From NCBI RefSeq assembly GCF_002252445.1, contig NZ_NNRJ01000015.1:186001-250000 (forward strand): a DNA stretch of 64,000 bases. The letters run 5' to 3'. The notes beneath the pieces were generated by a model. That model searched no databases. It was not told where the DNA came from and saw only the letters and a program-made list of their open reading frames with translations. The DNA is from Brucella thiophenivorans. GTDB lineage: Bacteria; Pseudomonadota; Alphaproteobacteria; Rhizobiales; Rhizobiaceae. The position numbers and the translations under genes are program-made. Shown here one piece after another: positions 9,397 through 18,947 of the stretch (position 1 is its first letter; the number at the start of each line of letters is the position of its first letter).

Positions 9397-9528
9397 CTAC
9401 TCAACATTGCGGTAACCATTTTTCTTAACGCTTGCGCGAGCTGTTTAACTCTTCCTCAACCATAAAGCCGCAAATTGATTCAACGATAAGAAGGCATTTT
9501 GCCGATTGTTTCGAGTTGGGCGATTTGT

Positions 9529-10254
9529 ATGTCTAAATTGAATGAGAAATTAAGCCGTCGTCATTTTCTGCTGGGCACAGGTGCTGTCATGCTTGGCGGT
9601 GTTGCTGGCTGTTCGCAGACAATGGACATGTCTGCTTTTCAGATGAACATCGATCCGATGTCCACCAGCGGTATCACGCCAATGCGCCCGCAAATCAGCG
9701 TGGACAAGGCGATCACGACGCCAGATGTCATGTATGCGGCGGTGCAGGAAGGGCAATATGCGCTTCCGGCTATTCCCTATCAGAAGGTTCCGAAAGAATT
9801 CCGCCGTCAGATCGTACCCGATCCGACCGGACAGGCACCGGGAACCATTGTCGTCGCCACCAAGGATCATTTCCTCTATTACGTCCTGCCGGGCGGTGAG
9901 GCACTGCGCTATGGCGTAGGTATCGGCAAGGCTGGCTTTGAATGGCAGGGACGCGCGAATGTCCAGTATAAGCGCCAATGGCCGCGCTGGACGCCTCCGC
10001 CGGAAATGATTCAGCGCCGACCTGATCTTGAAAAATACCGCAACGGTCAGGAACCGGGACCGCAGAACCCGCTGGGCGCGCGTGCGCTCTATATTTTCCA
10101 GAATGGGCGGGACACCGGCTATCGTATTCACGGTTCACCAGAATGGTGGTCGATTGGTCAGTCGATGTCGTCAGGCTGTATCCGCCTGATGAATCAGGAC
10201 ATTATCGACCTTTACAATCGCGTTCAGGGACAGGCACCGATCATCGTTGGATGA
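9529..10254 (+). CDS. L,D-transpeptidase, Tat-type lipoprotein (YkuD family)
   Basis: A 241-residue YkuD-family enzyme. L,D-transpeptidases make 3-3 cross-links in peptidoglycan or attach outer-membrane proteins to it. The N-terminus has a twin-arginine motif (SRRHFLL) and a lipobox (GGVAGC), so it looks like a Tat-exported lipoprotein. The catalytic signature is complete: His201 in YRIHGSPEWW and Cys217 in SSGCIRLMNQD. The ATG at 9529 was preferred to an in-frame TTG at 9499 because it puts the signal peptide at the very start. It is followed by a repeat and a very strong terminator. In Brucellaceae such enzymes are known to anchor outer-membrane proteins; the exact role here is inference. 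Confidence 0.88.
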   Translation: MSKLNEKLSRRHFLLGTGAVMLGGVAGCSQTMDMSAFQMNIDPMSTSGITPMRPQISVDKAITTPDVMYAAVQEGQYALPAIPYQKVPKEFRRQIVPDPTGQAPGTIVVATKDHFLYYVLPGGEALRYGVGIGKAGFEWQGRANVQYKRQWPRWTPPPEMIQRRPDLEKYRNGQEPGPQNPLGARALYIFQNGRDTGYRIHGSPEWWSIGQSMSSGCIRLMNQDIIDLYNRVQGQAPIIVG

Positions 10255-10261
10255 TCGTAAA

Positions 10262-10352
10262 AAGAGCGCATCCCGAAAAGTGTGAAGCGGTTTTCGGATA
10301 AGATGCGCGGATAAAAAAAGAGCGCGTGCATTTCGTAATGCACGCGCTCTTG
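10262..10352 (+). repeat. Bru-RS-like element, variant copy B
   Basis: The first half (GAGCGCATCCCGAAAAGTG, then TTTTCGGATAAGATGCGCG) is the same as in the complete copies. The second half is replaced by, or has become, a perfect 15-bp hairpin with AGAGCGC and GCGCTCT ends. This copy has no TA at its ends. Confidence 0.7.
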
Positions 10353-10356
10353 TTTT
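10318..10356 (+). terminator. very strong terminator after the L,D-transpeptidase
   Basis: AAGAGCGCGTGCATT (10318-10332) pairs perfectly with AATGCACGCGCTCTT (10337-10351) around TCGT and is followed by GTTTTT. It forms the second palindrome of the repeat copy at 10262-10352. Confidence 0.85.
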
Positions 10357-10402
10357 TACCGGACGGACTGGAGGTATTTCGCCCGGCTAATAGCTATCTA
10401 AT

Positions 10403-10612
10403 TTATTCGTAATGAACTGGCTTGGCCGCATTGTCAGCCAAAGCGATAAGGCGCGAAAGCTCCAGTTTCATGCTGTCCACTGATGCATGAAGCGTTGCAG
10501 GTGCAGTGGTATCCTGTGCCATCTGGGTCGATGCTGCTGGCATTATAAAGGCTGATGCTGTGAGTGCAATCGCTGCTACAAAGCCGAGGCGTCGTTCGGT
10601 TCTGGCTTGCAT
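10403..10612 (-). CDS. small secreted protein of unknown function
   Basis: A 69-residue protein with a clear signal peptide (RRLGFVAAIALTASAFIMPAAS). The mature part of about 40 residues is Ala-rich and helical (ASVDSMKLELSRLIALADNAA). The reverse-strand start has GAGGAGAA about five bases upstream, which is the main reason to accept so short a gene. It lies 66 bases downstream of the unknown gene at 10679-11188 on the same strand and may share its transcript. I do not recognise a family. Confidence 0.65.
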   Translation of the reverse strand: MQARTERRLGFVAAIALTASAFIMPAASTQMAQDTTAPATLHASVDSMKLELSRLIALADNAAKPVHYE

Positions 10613-10678
10613 TTTTGTTCTCCTCGCGCCGCTTTTCGCGGCCTCAATCTCAATTGGTTTGTGTGCTGCGTTTTCAGC

Positions 10679-11188
10679 TCAGTGAAAAGTCGCGCGACGG
10701 GATATGTTCAAAGCACTGTCGATTGCATGGATCGGTATTGGCAGCAAAGTCTGTCCGAAATCCGCCAAGGTTTCGGCGAAACTGCGTGCAGCATCGGCCA
10801 CATCATGGCTGCGACGCTTACAGGCAATCGCGTCAAGGCATGTATCGAGCAGCAGACCATCCTGATTCTGCAAGCCAGAGATCAGACCCAGTGTGAGGCA
10901 TTCCTCACGGCAAACATGATGTGAATCGAATGGAAAAGCACGCAATTGGCAGCTTGCACAATGGCGCAGCACGCGGATGAATTGCGAAAGCTCGGCGATT
11001 GCGCGTTTGGCTTCAGAATTGCCAAGCACTTCTGAATAGAGGCCCCAGGTCATTTCCCATGGAATGATTGATCCGGTTTCAAAACCGGCCGTCCAGCGGC
11101 GATAGCCTTCAAGCACCAGCTTTTCCGGCAGGCGATCATAATAGCCAACGCTATTGGTGCCATTCAGCTCAGAAATACGCATATTCAT
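10679..11188 (-). CDS. hypothetical cysteine-cluster protein
   Basis: A 169-residue cytosolic protein with no recognised family. Its notable feature is a Cys cluster at residues 77, 80, 93 and 97 (HCASC, then HVCREEC), with further Cys near 117 and 123; CxxC plus CxxxC could bind zinc or an iron-sulfur cluster. The ATG at 11188 was chosen over an in-frame ATG at 11200 because GGAGG stands five bases before it. Its first four bases overlap the stop of a 55-codon ORF upstream (ATGA), suggesting coupling. The small secreted protein gene follows downstream. Confidence 0.7.
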   Translation of the reverse strand: MNMRISELNGTNSVGYYDRLPEKLVLEGYRRWTAGFETGSIIPWEMTWGLYSEVLGNSEAKRAIAELSQFIRVLRHCASCQLRAFPFDSHHVCREECLTLGLISGLQNQDGLLLDTCLDAIACKRRSHDVADAARSFAETLADFGQTLLPIPIHAIDSALNISRRATFH

Positions 11189-11352
11189 GTGCGCCTCCAT
11201 TCTGAGGTGCGAGCACGTGCGCAGTCTTGCTGCTTTGATTTCGCGAGGCGTTCTGTTTCCCCTCGCGCATTACAATATCCGGTCGGCAAAAGATGCAACT
11301 GCCATGGCAATCCATCTAGATTTGCGGACCGGCATTCGCTGACACCGATCAT
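11185..11352 (-). CDS. small hypothetical protein (55 aa), coupled to the next gene
   Basis: The ATG at 11352 on the reverse strand has an excellent ribosome binding site (GGAGGA, 4-5 bases away), and the stop overlaps the next start as ATGA. Those two signals are why I call it. The product begins MIGVSECRSANLDGLPWQLH, has a WQLHLLPTGYC stretch and a basic tail. I know of no matching family. It could also be a leader-type reading frame that regulates the gene at 10679-11188. Confidence 0.5.
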   Translation of the reverse strand: MIGVSECRSANLDGLPWQLHLLPTGYCNARGETERLAKSKQQDCARARTSEWRRT

Positions 11353-11534
11353 CGGGTCCTCCAATCGAACGGGTTCAAGGCCCAAACATCAAAGGTTAAG
11401 TAAAATAACTCTGATATATAAAAGCCGCAAATTGATCTGGAGTCAATTACTCAGCTTTTAAAAAGATGAACTATTTCAACAGTTTGGAATTATTCTAGAC
11501 TATTACAGTCATGTTTATAGCTATAAACGAAGAA

Positions 11535-11564
11535 CGCAACCGCTACAACGGGGTAGCGGTTGCG
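11535..11564 (-). terminator. terminator of the copper-protein gene
   Basis: CGCAACCGCTAC (11535-11546) and GTAGCGGTTGCG (11553-11564) form a perfect 12-bp stem with a 6-base loop. Read on the minus strand it is followed by TTCTTCGTTT and lies 60 bases after the stop of the YcnI-PCuAC gene. Confidence 0.65.
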
Positions 11565-11622
11565 GCAAACGGGCGCATAATGCTGTAAGGAGAGAAACGC
11601 GTTAGCGCCCTTTACCCTAACA

Positions 11623-12609
11623 TCAATGGTTGGAATGATCTTCCGACTTACCGCTTTGCGGGGTCACAGGGAATTCCAGATTAACTTTCCCAGCCTTCTC
11701 GAACTCCAGCGTAGCGGAAACCTTGTCGCCTTCCTTGTAGGGATGGTCTGGCTGGATGAACATCAGGTGGTAGCCACCGGATTTCAGCTCAACAGTTTCA
11801 CCGGCTGGAATATCCAGACCATTTTCAAGCTTGCGCATCTTCATGACCTGATTGTCCATTGTCATTTCATGGATTTCAACGCGCTTAACGCCAGTCGTTG
11901 TGACGCTGACCAGCTTGTCGGCAGCCTTGCCGTCATTTTTGATGGTGAGAAAACCACCAGCAACCTTGGCACCCGGAACCATCGCGCGGATCGAAGGGCC
12001 GTTGATGCTTAGATCACCCACTTTGGTTGGTGCCATGGCGTGATCGCCGTGCGAGCCATGCCCGGAATGATCATCAGACGCGGCAGCAACGAGCACGCGA
12101 AGCTGCGGGGCAGGGTTTTTCAGATCGTGTGGGTTCTGGCCGTCCGCTGCAATTTCAGTCCATGCAACGGAATCATCCGTGCCGCAATATTGGGTCACAG
12201 GGAAAGACAGCGTTGTGTCCTTGTCAAACTTGGCAAGCTGACCAACGACCACGAATTCATCATAGAAATCGCTTGGCAGTTCGCCTTCGCTGAACGTGAC
12301 TTGCTTGACGCCGGAGGTTACATCTTTGCCATGGACTTTGTAGCTCTGTGCGTAATCACCCTTGGCAGTTTCAATTTTCCAACCTGCTTTTGCCTGTGGC
12401 TGGGCCGCAATAAAGCCTTCTGGCAGTTCAATTTTTACCGAAGTCGTGGCTTTGCCGTCGCAACCATGCGGAATGCGCACAACAGCTTTATAGCGGCTCC
12501 CTGCCGTGGCTTCGCTCTGGTCAAGCGATGAGTGGGCGTTTGCCATGCATGCGGAAGCGCAAAGGGCAAAGAGCGAAATGGCGGATGTCAAAAGACGAGC
12601 ATTTTTCAT
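11623..12609 (-). CDS. periplasmic copper protein, YcnI (DUF1775) fused to PCuAC
   Basis: A 328-residue exported protein with two copper domains. After the signal peptide (cleavage ANA-HSSLD leaves His26 first) comes a YcnI/DUF1775 domain, where the family binds copper through the N-terminal His and a nearby Trp (AWTEI here). A His-rich linker (DDHSGHGSHGDHA) leads to a PCuAC domain with the ligand pattern H-x10-M-x22-H-x-M (HEMTMDNQVMKM, then YHLM). PCuAC proteins deliver Cu(I) to cytochrome oxidase. A DUF2946-like gene lies just upstream on the same strand. The two domains are usually separate neighbouring genes, so the fusion is worth noting. Function in oxidase copper loading is inferred. 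Confidence 0.88.
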   Translation of the reverse strand: MKNARLLTSAISLFALCASACMANAHSSLDQSEATAGSRYKAVVRIPHGCDGKATTSVKIELPEGFIAAQPQAKAGWKIETAKGDYAQSYKVHGKDVTSGVKQVTFSEGELPSDFYDEFVVVGQLAKFDKDTTLSFPVTQYCGTDDSVAWTEIAADGQNPHDLKNPAPQLRVLVAAASDDHSGHGSHGDHAMAPTKVGDLSINGPSIRAMVPGAKVAGGFLTIKNDGKAADKLVSVTTTGVKRVEIHEMTMDNQVMKMRKLENGLDIPAGETVELKSGGYHLMFIQPDHPYKEGDKVSATLEFEKAGKVNLEFPVTPQSGKSEDHSNH

Positions 12610-12677
12610 TGTAAAGAACCTGAATAATCATGTGTCGGGACGCAGCTTTTCTAAGCGCGTGCAGGAAAAGATTGTTT

Positions 12678-13079
12678 TCAGGCGAAAGGCGGCGCTTGCG
12701 GCGGCGCTTGAGGCGGATAAGTCTGCTGCCTCAGAATGGGTTCTGACGGCGTGATAATATCAGCCGTTGCAATATTGATTGTGGCTCCTGTCGATGGAGC
12801 AGGCGCAGGACACAGAAACGCTGATGAAATGCGGCAGGCATCGCAAACAGTGTTGTTGTGCAAATGCTGATCATCCTCATGACCGTCAATATCGACTGCA
12901 TGATCGGTGATACAAAGCACGGGATAGCTGCCATCAGGCAACACATATTGTGCGAGCAGCAATTGTTCTGGAGAAGCGAGCGCGACTGGCTTGTGTCCGA
13001 AAGCGACAAGCATCAACGCCAATACGCTTAGAATGCGTATTGCCAATGTTACCCGTAACTGGACTGTGCGCCTGTTCAA
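12678..13079 (-). CDS. DUF2946-like exported protein
   Basis: About 133 residues with a signal anchor (LAIRILSVLALMLVAFGHKPVALA) and the Cys pattern seen in DUF2946 proteins: VLCITDHAVD, then VCDACRIS, with a Pro-rich C-terminus (YPPQAPPQAPPFA). DUF2946 genes often sit next to copper genes, as here, where the YcnI-PCuAC gene follows 68 bases downstream. The start is a TTG at 13079 with GAAGGAG before it; a longer TTG start at 13142 would add 21 residues ahead of the signal peptide. Family assignment is moderately sure and the function is unknown. Confidence 0.65.
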   Translation of the reverse strand: MNRRTVQLRVTLAIRILSVLALMLVAFGHKPVALASPEQLLLAQYVLPDGSYPVLCITDHAVDIDGHEDDQHLHNNTVCDACRISSAFLCPAPAPSTGATINIATADIITPSEPILRQQTYPPQAPPQAPPFA

Positions 13080-13165
13080 TCCGTGTGCTCCTTCAGGATC
13101 GACTTTATCTAGTCTAAGGCAACCATCTTTGCCAAGCGTCAAATAGAAGCTGGTTTGTTCGAAGA

Positions 13166-13190
13166 CGAGCGGCGATTTATGTGCCGCTCG
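13166..13190 (-). terminator. hairpin after gloA
   Basis: CGAGCGGC (13166-13173) pairs with GCCGCTCG (13183-13190) around a 9-base loop, just downstream of the gloA stop on the minus strand. The T run after it is weak. Confidence 0.45.
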
Positions 13191-13202
13191 CCTGAAATAG
13201 TC

Positions 13203-13598
13203 TCATTGATAGCGTCCGCCGCGCTGAATGACTTCGATCTTGTAGCCATCCGGGTCTTCTACGAAGAAAAAATATGCGATCCGTACGCTGTCATTCTTGA
13301 AATCAACCAGCTTGCCAACCTTCAGACCAAGCGTTGTGAAGCGAGCATGTTCCGCATCAAGATCATCGACAACAACCGCCAGATGACCATAGCCGTCGCC
13401 AAGATTGTAAGGCTCGGAGCGATCTTTGTTGACAGTCAGCTCGACCTCGAAATCGGCTTCGACACTGCGCAGATAGACCAGCGTGAAGGTTTCAAAATCG
13501 ATACGCTCGGCGATTTTCAGACCAAAAGCCTGATCGTAGAAGGAAACGGAACGCTCCTCATCAAGAACGCGGATCATTGTGTGGATGGCTTTGGCCAT
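13203..13598 (-). CDS. gloA: lactoylglutathione lyase (glyoxalase I)
   Basis: A 131-residue single-domain member of the VOC superfamily, the usual length for bacterial glyoxalase I. The enzyme converts the methylglyoxal-glutathione hemithioacetal to S-lactoylglutathione in the cytosol. The metal ligands of the family are all present: His6 (AIHTMIRV), a Glu in FEVELTV, a His in GYGHLAVVVDD and a Glu near the C-terminus in YKIEVIQR, together with the DPDGY motif. It is transcribed away from mrp and has its own hairpin downstream. Confidence 0.92.
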   Translation of the reverse strand: MAKAIHTMIRVLDEERSVSFYDQAFGLKIAERIDFETFTLVYLRSVEADFEVELTVNKDRSEPYNLGDGYGHLAVVVDDLDAEHARFTTLGLKVGKLVDFKNDSVRIAYFFFVEDPDGYKIEVIQRGGRYQ

Positions 13599-13719
13599 TA
13601 TGTCACCTGTCTCTCAAAAACTCTTTGCTTGGTTCTATTGGCCTTTTGGCTAAAATTGGCTTATCTCAAGACATGCAAAGCGGGCAAGCGCAGAGCTTGC
13701 CGCAGACGAGGTTGGAATA

Positions 13720-14874
13720 ATGTCAGGCGTAACGCGTGAACAGGTTCTGGAGCGGTTGAAAGCTGTGACAGGACCAGATTTCGAAAGCGATGTCGTGTCG
13801 CTCGGTCTGGTTTCGGATATTTTCATTGCCGACGGCAAGGTGTTTTTCTCCATTACAGTGCCCGCGGATCGCGCGAACGGACTTGAGCCGATGCGGTTGG
13901 CTGCTGAAAAAGCGGTTAAGGAAATTCCGGGCGTGTCTGGCGCGCTGGTCACGCTGACTGCGGAAAAGAAGGGCGGTCGCACAAGTGACGACGCGCCGCC
14001 GCCGCCAAAACCGCAGCCGCGTCCCGCGGCAACAGCTGCAGCACCACAGCCGCGTCCGGCTGCGAAACCGGGCGTTCCGGGTGTTGGCGCGATTATTGCC
14101 GTCGCATCGGGCAAGGGTGGCGTGGGTAAGTCCACGACCGCTGTCAATCTGGCACTCGGCATGGTGGCGAATGGTCTGAAAGTGGGCATTCTCGATGCCG
14201 ACATTTATGGCCCTTCGATGCCGCGCTTGCTTGGCCTTTCTGGTCGCCCGGAAACGGTCGAAGGCCGAACATTGAAGCCGATGGAAAATTATGGCGTCAA
14301 GGTCATGTCCATGGGTTTTATGGTCGAAGAAGACACGCCGATGATCTGGCGTGGACCTATGGTCATTTCAGCGCTGACACAGATGCTGCGCGAAGTGGCA
14401 TGGGGCAATCTTGATGTGCTGGTTGTCGATATGCCTCCGGGTACGGGTGACGCACAGCTCACCATGGCGCAGCAGGTGCCTTTGGCGGGTGCGGTCGTTG
14501 TTTCTACACCGCAGGATCTGGCGCTGATTGATGCGCGAAAGGGTCTTGCCATGTTCCGCAAGGTCGATGTGCCACTTTTGGGCATTGTCGAAAACATGAG
14601 CTATTTCATCGCGCCCGATACGGGCAAACGTTATGATATTTTCGGCCATGGGGGTGCACGTAAGGAAGCGGAACGGCTGAAGGTGCCGTTCCTCGGCGAA
14701 GTGCCGCTGCATATGGATGTGCGCGCACATTCTGATAATGGTACGCCAATCACCGCAGTGGAGCCGGATAGCGAACATGCGAAAATCTATCGCGATATCG
14801 CGCGTAAAGTGTGGGAAAACATGAAGTCGGGCGAGGGGGCTGGTAAGCCCGCTCCGGCGATTGTTTTTGACTAA
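13720..14874 (+). CDS. mrp: Mrp/ApbC-family P-loop ATPase without cysteines
   Basis: A 384-residue protein: an N-terminal MIP18 (DUF59) domain at about 1-90, a Pro/Ala-rich linker (PPPPKPQPRPAATAAAPQP), and a deviant Walker A ATPase domain (ASGKGGVGKSTT) with the VDMPPGTGD Walker B region. The family carries and delivers iron-sulfur clusters to apoproteins. In characterised members a C-terminal CxxC pair binds the cluster; here the equivalent region reads MSYFIAPDTGKRYDIFGHGG, and the whole protein contains no Cys. So the fold is clear but cluster binding through its own Cys is impossible. It is convergent with pgm and shares a terminator with it. Confidence 0.9.
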   Translation: MSGVTREQVLERLKAVTGPDFESDVVSLGLVSDIFIADGKVFFSITVPADRANGLEPMRLAAEKAVKEIPGVSGALVTLTAEKKGGRTSDDAPPPPKPQPRPAATAAAPQPRPAAKPGVPGVGAIIAVASGKGGVGKSTTAVNLALGMVANGLKVGILDADIYGPSMPRLLGLSGRPETVEGRTLKPMENYGVKVMSMGFMVEEDTPMIWRGPMVISALTQMLREVAWGNLDVLVVDMPPGTGDAQLTMAQQVPLAGAVVVSTPQDLALIDARKGLAMFRKVDVPLLGIVENMSYFIAPDTGKRYDIFGHGGARKEAERLKVPFLGEVPLHMDVRAHSDNGTPITAVEPDSEHAKIYRDIARKVWENMKSGEGAGKPAPAIVFD

Positions 14875-14879
14875 AAAAG

Positions 14880-14899
14880 AAGGGCCCGCGAGGGCCCTT
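14880..14899. terminator. bidirectional terminator between mrp and pgm
   Basis: AAGGGCCC (14880-14887) pairs with GGGCCCTT (14892-14899) around GCGA. An A run precedes it and a short T run follows, so it can serve both convergent genes. Confidence 0.8.
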
Positions 14900-14903
14900 T
14901 CCA

Positions 14904-16685
<1,782 letters not shown>

Positions 16686-16703
16686 TTAATTCGGGTGCCT
16701 CAC

Positions 16704-17339
16704 ATGAAGCCTTGCCAAGCCGAAAATCTGCCTGCCGAAATTCTTGCGCGACTTTCCAACACCGATGACCGTCTGATTATCGCGATTGCCGGACCTCCCG
16801 GCGCTGGCAAATCGACAATTTCAGAATATCTGCGCGAGGCGATCAATAAAGTTGAGGCGGGACCGGCTGTCGTTGTGCCGATGGATGGTTTTCATCTCGA
16901 CAACGCTATCCTTGATGAACGTGGTCTTCGCAGCCGTAAAGGCTCGCCGCCGACTTTCGATTGTGCGGGCTTTGCAGCCCTTCTGGAGCGGTTGAAAAAC
17001 ACGCAGGACGATATTGTCATTCCAGTTTTTGATCGCACGCTTGATCTCGCACGCGCTGGCGCATCAATCGTTCGCGCCGGTCATCGCATATTGCTGGTCG
17101 AGGGCAATTATCTGTTACTTAATGAGCCGCCATGGACGTGCCTTACGCCATTTTTCGATATGACTGTCTTTCTGGACGTGCCTTTTGCCGAGCTTGAGCG
17201 CCGTCTCATCCAGCGTTGGCTCGATCACGGCCATGGCGTGGATAAGGCGCGTGAACGCGCACTTTTAAATGATATTCCCAATGCGCAACTGGTCGTTTCT
17301 GCGTCCCGCAAAGCGGATTACATTGTCGCGTCTTTATAA
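16704..17339 (+). CDS. uridine kinase-like / FrcK-like P-loop kinase
   Basis: A 211-residue P-loop kinase of the uridine kinase/pantothenate kinase-like (PRK) superfamily. The Walker A motif is GPPGAGKST at about residues 30-38; VPMDGFHLDNAIL and RKGSPPTFD are typical of this group (YggC/FrcK type nucleoside triphosphate hydrolases), as is the VEGNYLLL stretch. The substrate cannot be read from sequence; relatives phosphorylate sugars or nucleosides. The ATG at 16704 gives the family start, while an earlier in-frame GTG at 16656 adds an unrelated hydrophobic stretch. It is divergent from pgm. Confidence 0.75.
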   Translation: MKPCQAENLPAEILARLSNTDDRLIIAIAGPPGAGKSTISEYLREAINKVEAGPAVVVPMDGFHLDNAILDERGLRSRKGSPPTFDCAGFAALLERLKNTQDDIVIPVFDRTLDLARAGASIVRAGHRILLVEGNYLLLNEPPWTCLTPFFDMTVFLDVPFAELERRLIQRWLDHGHGVDKARERALLNDIPNAQLVVSASRKADYIVASL

Positions 17340-17432
17340 AAGATGATTGTAAATTGCACCGCCGACACTTGCGGCAGGTGATTCCTGCTTGCATGATAGA
17401 ACCAGCATTTACACTCCACGGGATTAGCTTTC

Positions 17433-18122
17433 ATGACAGATTATGTTTTCGCGCCCTGCGCACAGCCGTCCGTGCCTGTGAAGGGAACAGAAGCGCGTTT
17501 TCCTGTGCATCGCATTTATTGCGTCGGTCAGAACTATGCTGATCACGCTATTGAAATGGGTGGTGATCCAACCCGCACCCCACCTTTCTTCTTCCAGAAA
17601 AATCCGGATAGCCTGGTGATTAATGGCGGAGATTTTCCTTATCCGCCAAAGTCCGAAGATGTGCATCACGAGATTGAGCTGGTTGTCGCAATCAAGACGG
17701 GCGGGCGCGATATTCCGGTCGAAACAGCGCTTGATCACGTTTATGGCTATGCGGTCGGTATCGATATGACGCGCCGTGATTTGCAGGCTGTGGCGAAGAA
17801 AGCTGGCCGTCCTTGGGAAGTGGCGAAAGCCTTTGAGCATTCCGCACCCTGCTCGGCCATCGTACCCGTGTCGGACATCGGACACCCTGATTCGGCTGCG
17901 ATTACGCTGAAAATCAACGGCGAGCAGCGTCAGGCAGGTGATCTTAACCAGATGATCTGGAAAGTGCCGGAAACTATCGCCTATCTCTCATCGCTGTTTG
18001 AGCTGCAACCGGGTGATCTGATCTATACCGGCACACCTGCAGGCGTGGGAGCGGTCAAGCGAGGCGACGTTTTGCAAGGAAATGTAGATGGCGTCGGCTC
18101 TATTTCCGTGAAAGTTGTGTGA
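17433..18122 (+). CDS. fumarylacetoacetate hydrolase family protein
   Basis: A 229-residue FAH-domain enzyme. The metal ligands are a Glu pair in VHHEIELVV and an Asp in GYAVGIDMTRRD, and the glycine-rich GDLIYTGTPAGVGAVKRGD stretch is characteristic. Members of this short form act as fumarylpyruvate hydrolases or acylpyruvases, or as oxaloacetate decarboxylases; which applies here cannot be told. The gene follows the kinase after a 93-base gap and is followed by a run of small genes on the same strand. Confidence 0.85.
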   Translation: MTDYVFAPCAQPSVPVKGTEARFPVHRIYCVGQNYADHAIEMGGDPTRTPPFFFQKNPDSLVINGGDFPYPPKSEDVHHEIELVVAIKTGGRDIPVETALDHVYGYAVGIDMTRRDLQAVAKKAGRPWEVAKAFEHSAPCSAIVPVSDIGHPDSAAITLKINGEQRQAGDLNQMIWKVPETIAYLSSLFELQPGDLIYTGTPAGVGAVKRGDVLQGNVDGVGSISVKVV

Positions 18123-18177
18123 GGGGGCGCGCGTCAGGGCTGATGGCGTAGAATCGAAAAATTCCGAAGGAGGAATG

Positions 18178-18369
18178 ATGAGCATTTATCTTCCCGTCGA
18201 TATACATGATGCTCTGGAGCATTTTATCAACGAAAAACATCCCGGTCTTAATCAGACCGAAGCCATCATCCATATTTTGCGCAATTCACTTGTGCAGCAG
18301 GGCTATCTTGCGGCCACGCCAGAACATGGTACACCGCCAGAAAATCTGAACGCCACCAACGACGATTGA
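18178..18369 (+). CDS. small conserved-looking hypothetical protein
   Basis: A 63-residue protein (MSIYLPVDIHDALEHFINEK) preceded by a perfect AAGGAGG. The ATG at 18178 is four bases from it and was preferred over the ATG at 18175, which is only one base away. The N-terminal strand and two helices, with LNQTEAIIHILRNSL, resemble the layout of ribbon-helix-helix proteins, but this is only a hint. The next small gene starts 2 bases after its stop. Confidence 0.65.
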   Translation: MSIYLPVDIHDALEHFINEKHPGLNQTEAIIHILRNSLVQQGYLAATPEHGTPPENLNATNDD

Positions 18370-18371
18370 AC

Positions 18372-18584
18372 ATGAACAAGATCACACCTGAGAGAGCAGG
18401 CGCAAAGGCTGCTCTCGGTCGCCGCCTTCTGCTTTTGACGATATTGGCGATTTTGCTGACAGCCGCGCTTATCGGAATGAGCATTTATCTATTCGATTCC
18501 GATGGGAGTCTCGGCTTGGATGATTTAGGAATTTTTGCATTTGAATTCAATGCATTAGGTACGATGCTGCCGAACATTCTTTGA
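18372..18584 (+). CDS. small single-pass membrane protein
   Basis: A 70-residue protein with a basic N-terminus (MNKITPERAGAKAALGRR), one transmembrane helix (LLLLTILAILLTAALIGM, about residues 21-42) and an acidic outer part. The start at 18372 directly follows the stop of the preceding small gene, and an in-frame TTG at 18366 would overlap it. No family recognised. Confidence 0.6.
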   Translation: MNKITPERAGAKAALGRRLLLLTILAILLTAALIGMSIYLFDSDGSLGLDDLGIFAFEFNALGTMLPNIL

Positions 18585-18747
18585 TCGTGAAAAGCGTTGT
18601 GTTACGCGCTGAAATATTCATTTTGACACGCCTGTGACGTTCAGGGCTTCCGCTAAGCGTATTTTGCGTGGTACATGACAATCATCGATTGAAAGAATAT
18701 TGACTGAAACGGGCTGTGATTTAAGCCTGATAAGCCAAGAGGATCTT

Positions 18748-18936
18748 ATGGCATTCGAGGACATCAAAGCTGAAATTGCGCTGCTTTTTGAGCAGATGGT
18801 AAATCAGCCGCAGGACGTTCATGAGATTCGCGAAACTGTTCGCGAGAAGCTCAACACGCTCAAAGCAACAGGCATGCCTCTGCCAGAAGATCTGGTTGAA
18901 CTCGAAAAACGCATTGAACAAGATTTCGATTCCTGA
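18748..18936 (+). CDS. small acidic hypothetical protein
   Basis: A 62-residue, highly charged, all-helical protein (MAFEDIKAEIALLFEQMVNQ) with possible coiled-coil character. AGAGGA lies upstream of the ATG at 18748. It is 11 bases ahead of the lytic transglycosylase gene and probably cotranscribed with it. I do not recognise a family with a known role. Confidence 0.7.
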   Translation: MAFEDIKAEIALLFEQMVNQPQDVHEIRETVREKLNTLKATGMPLPEDLVELEKRIEQDFDS

Positions 18937-18947
18937 GGTCAACGGTC

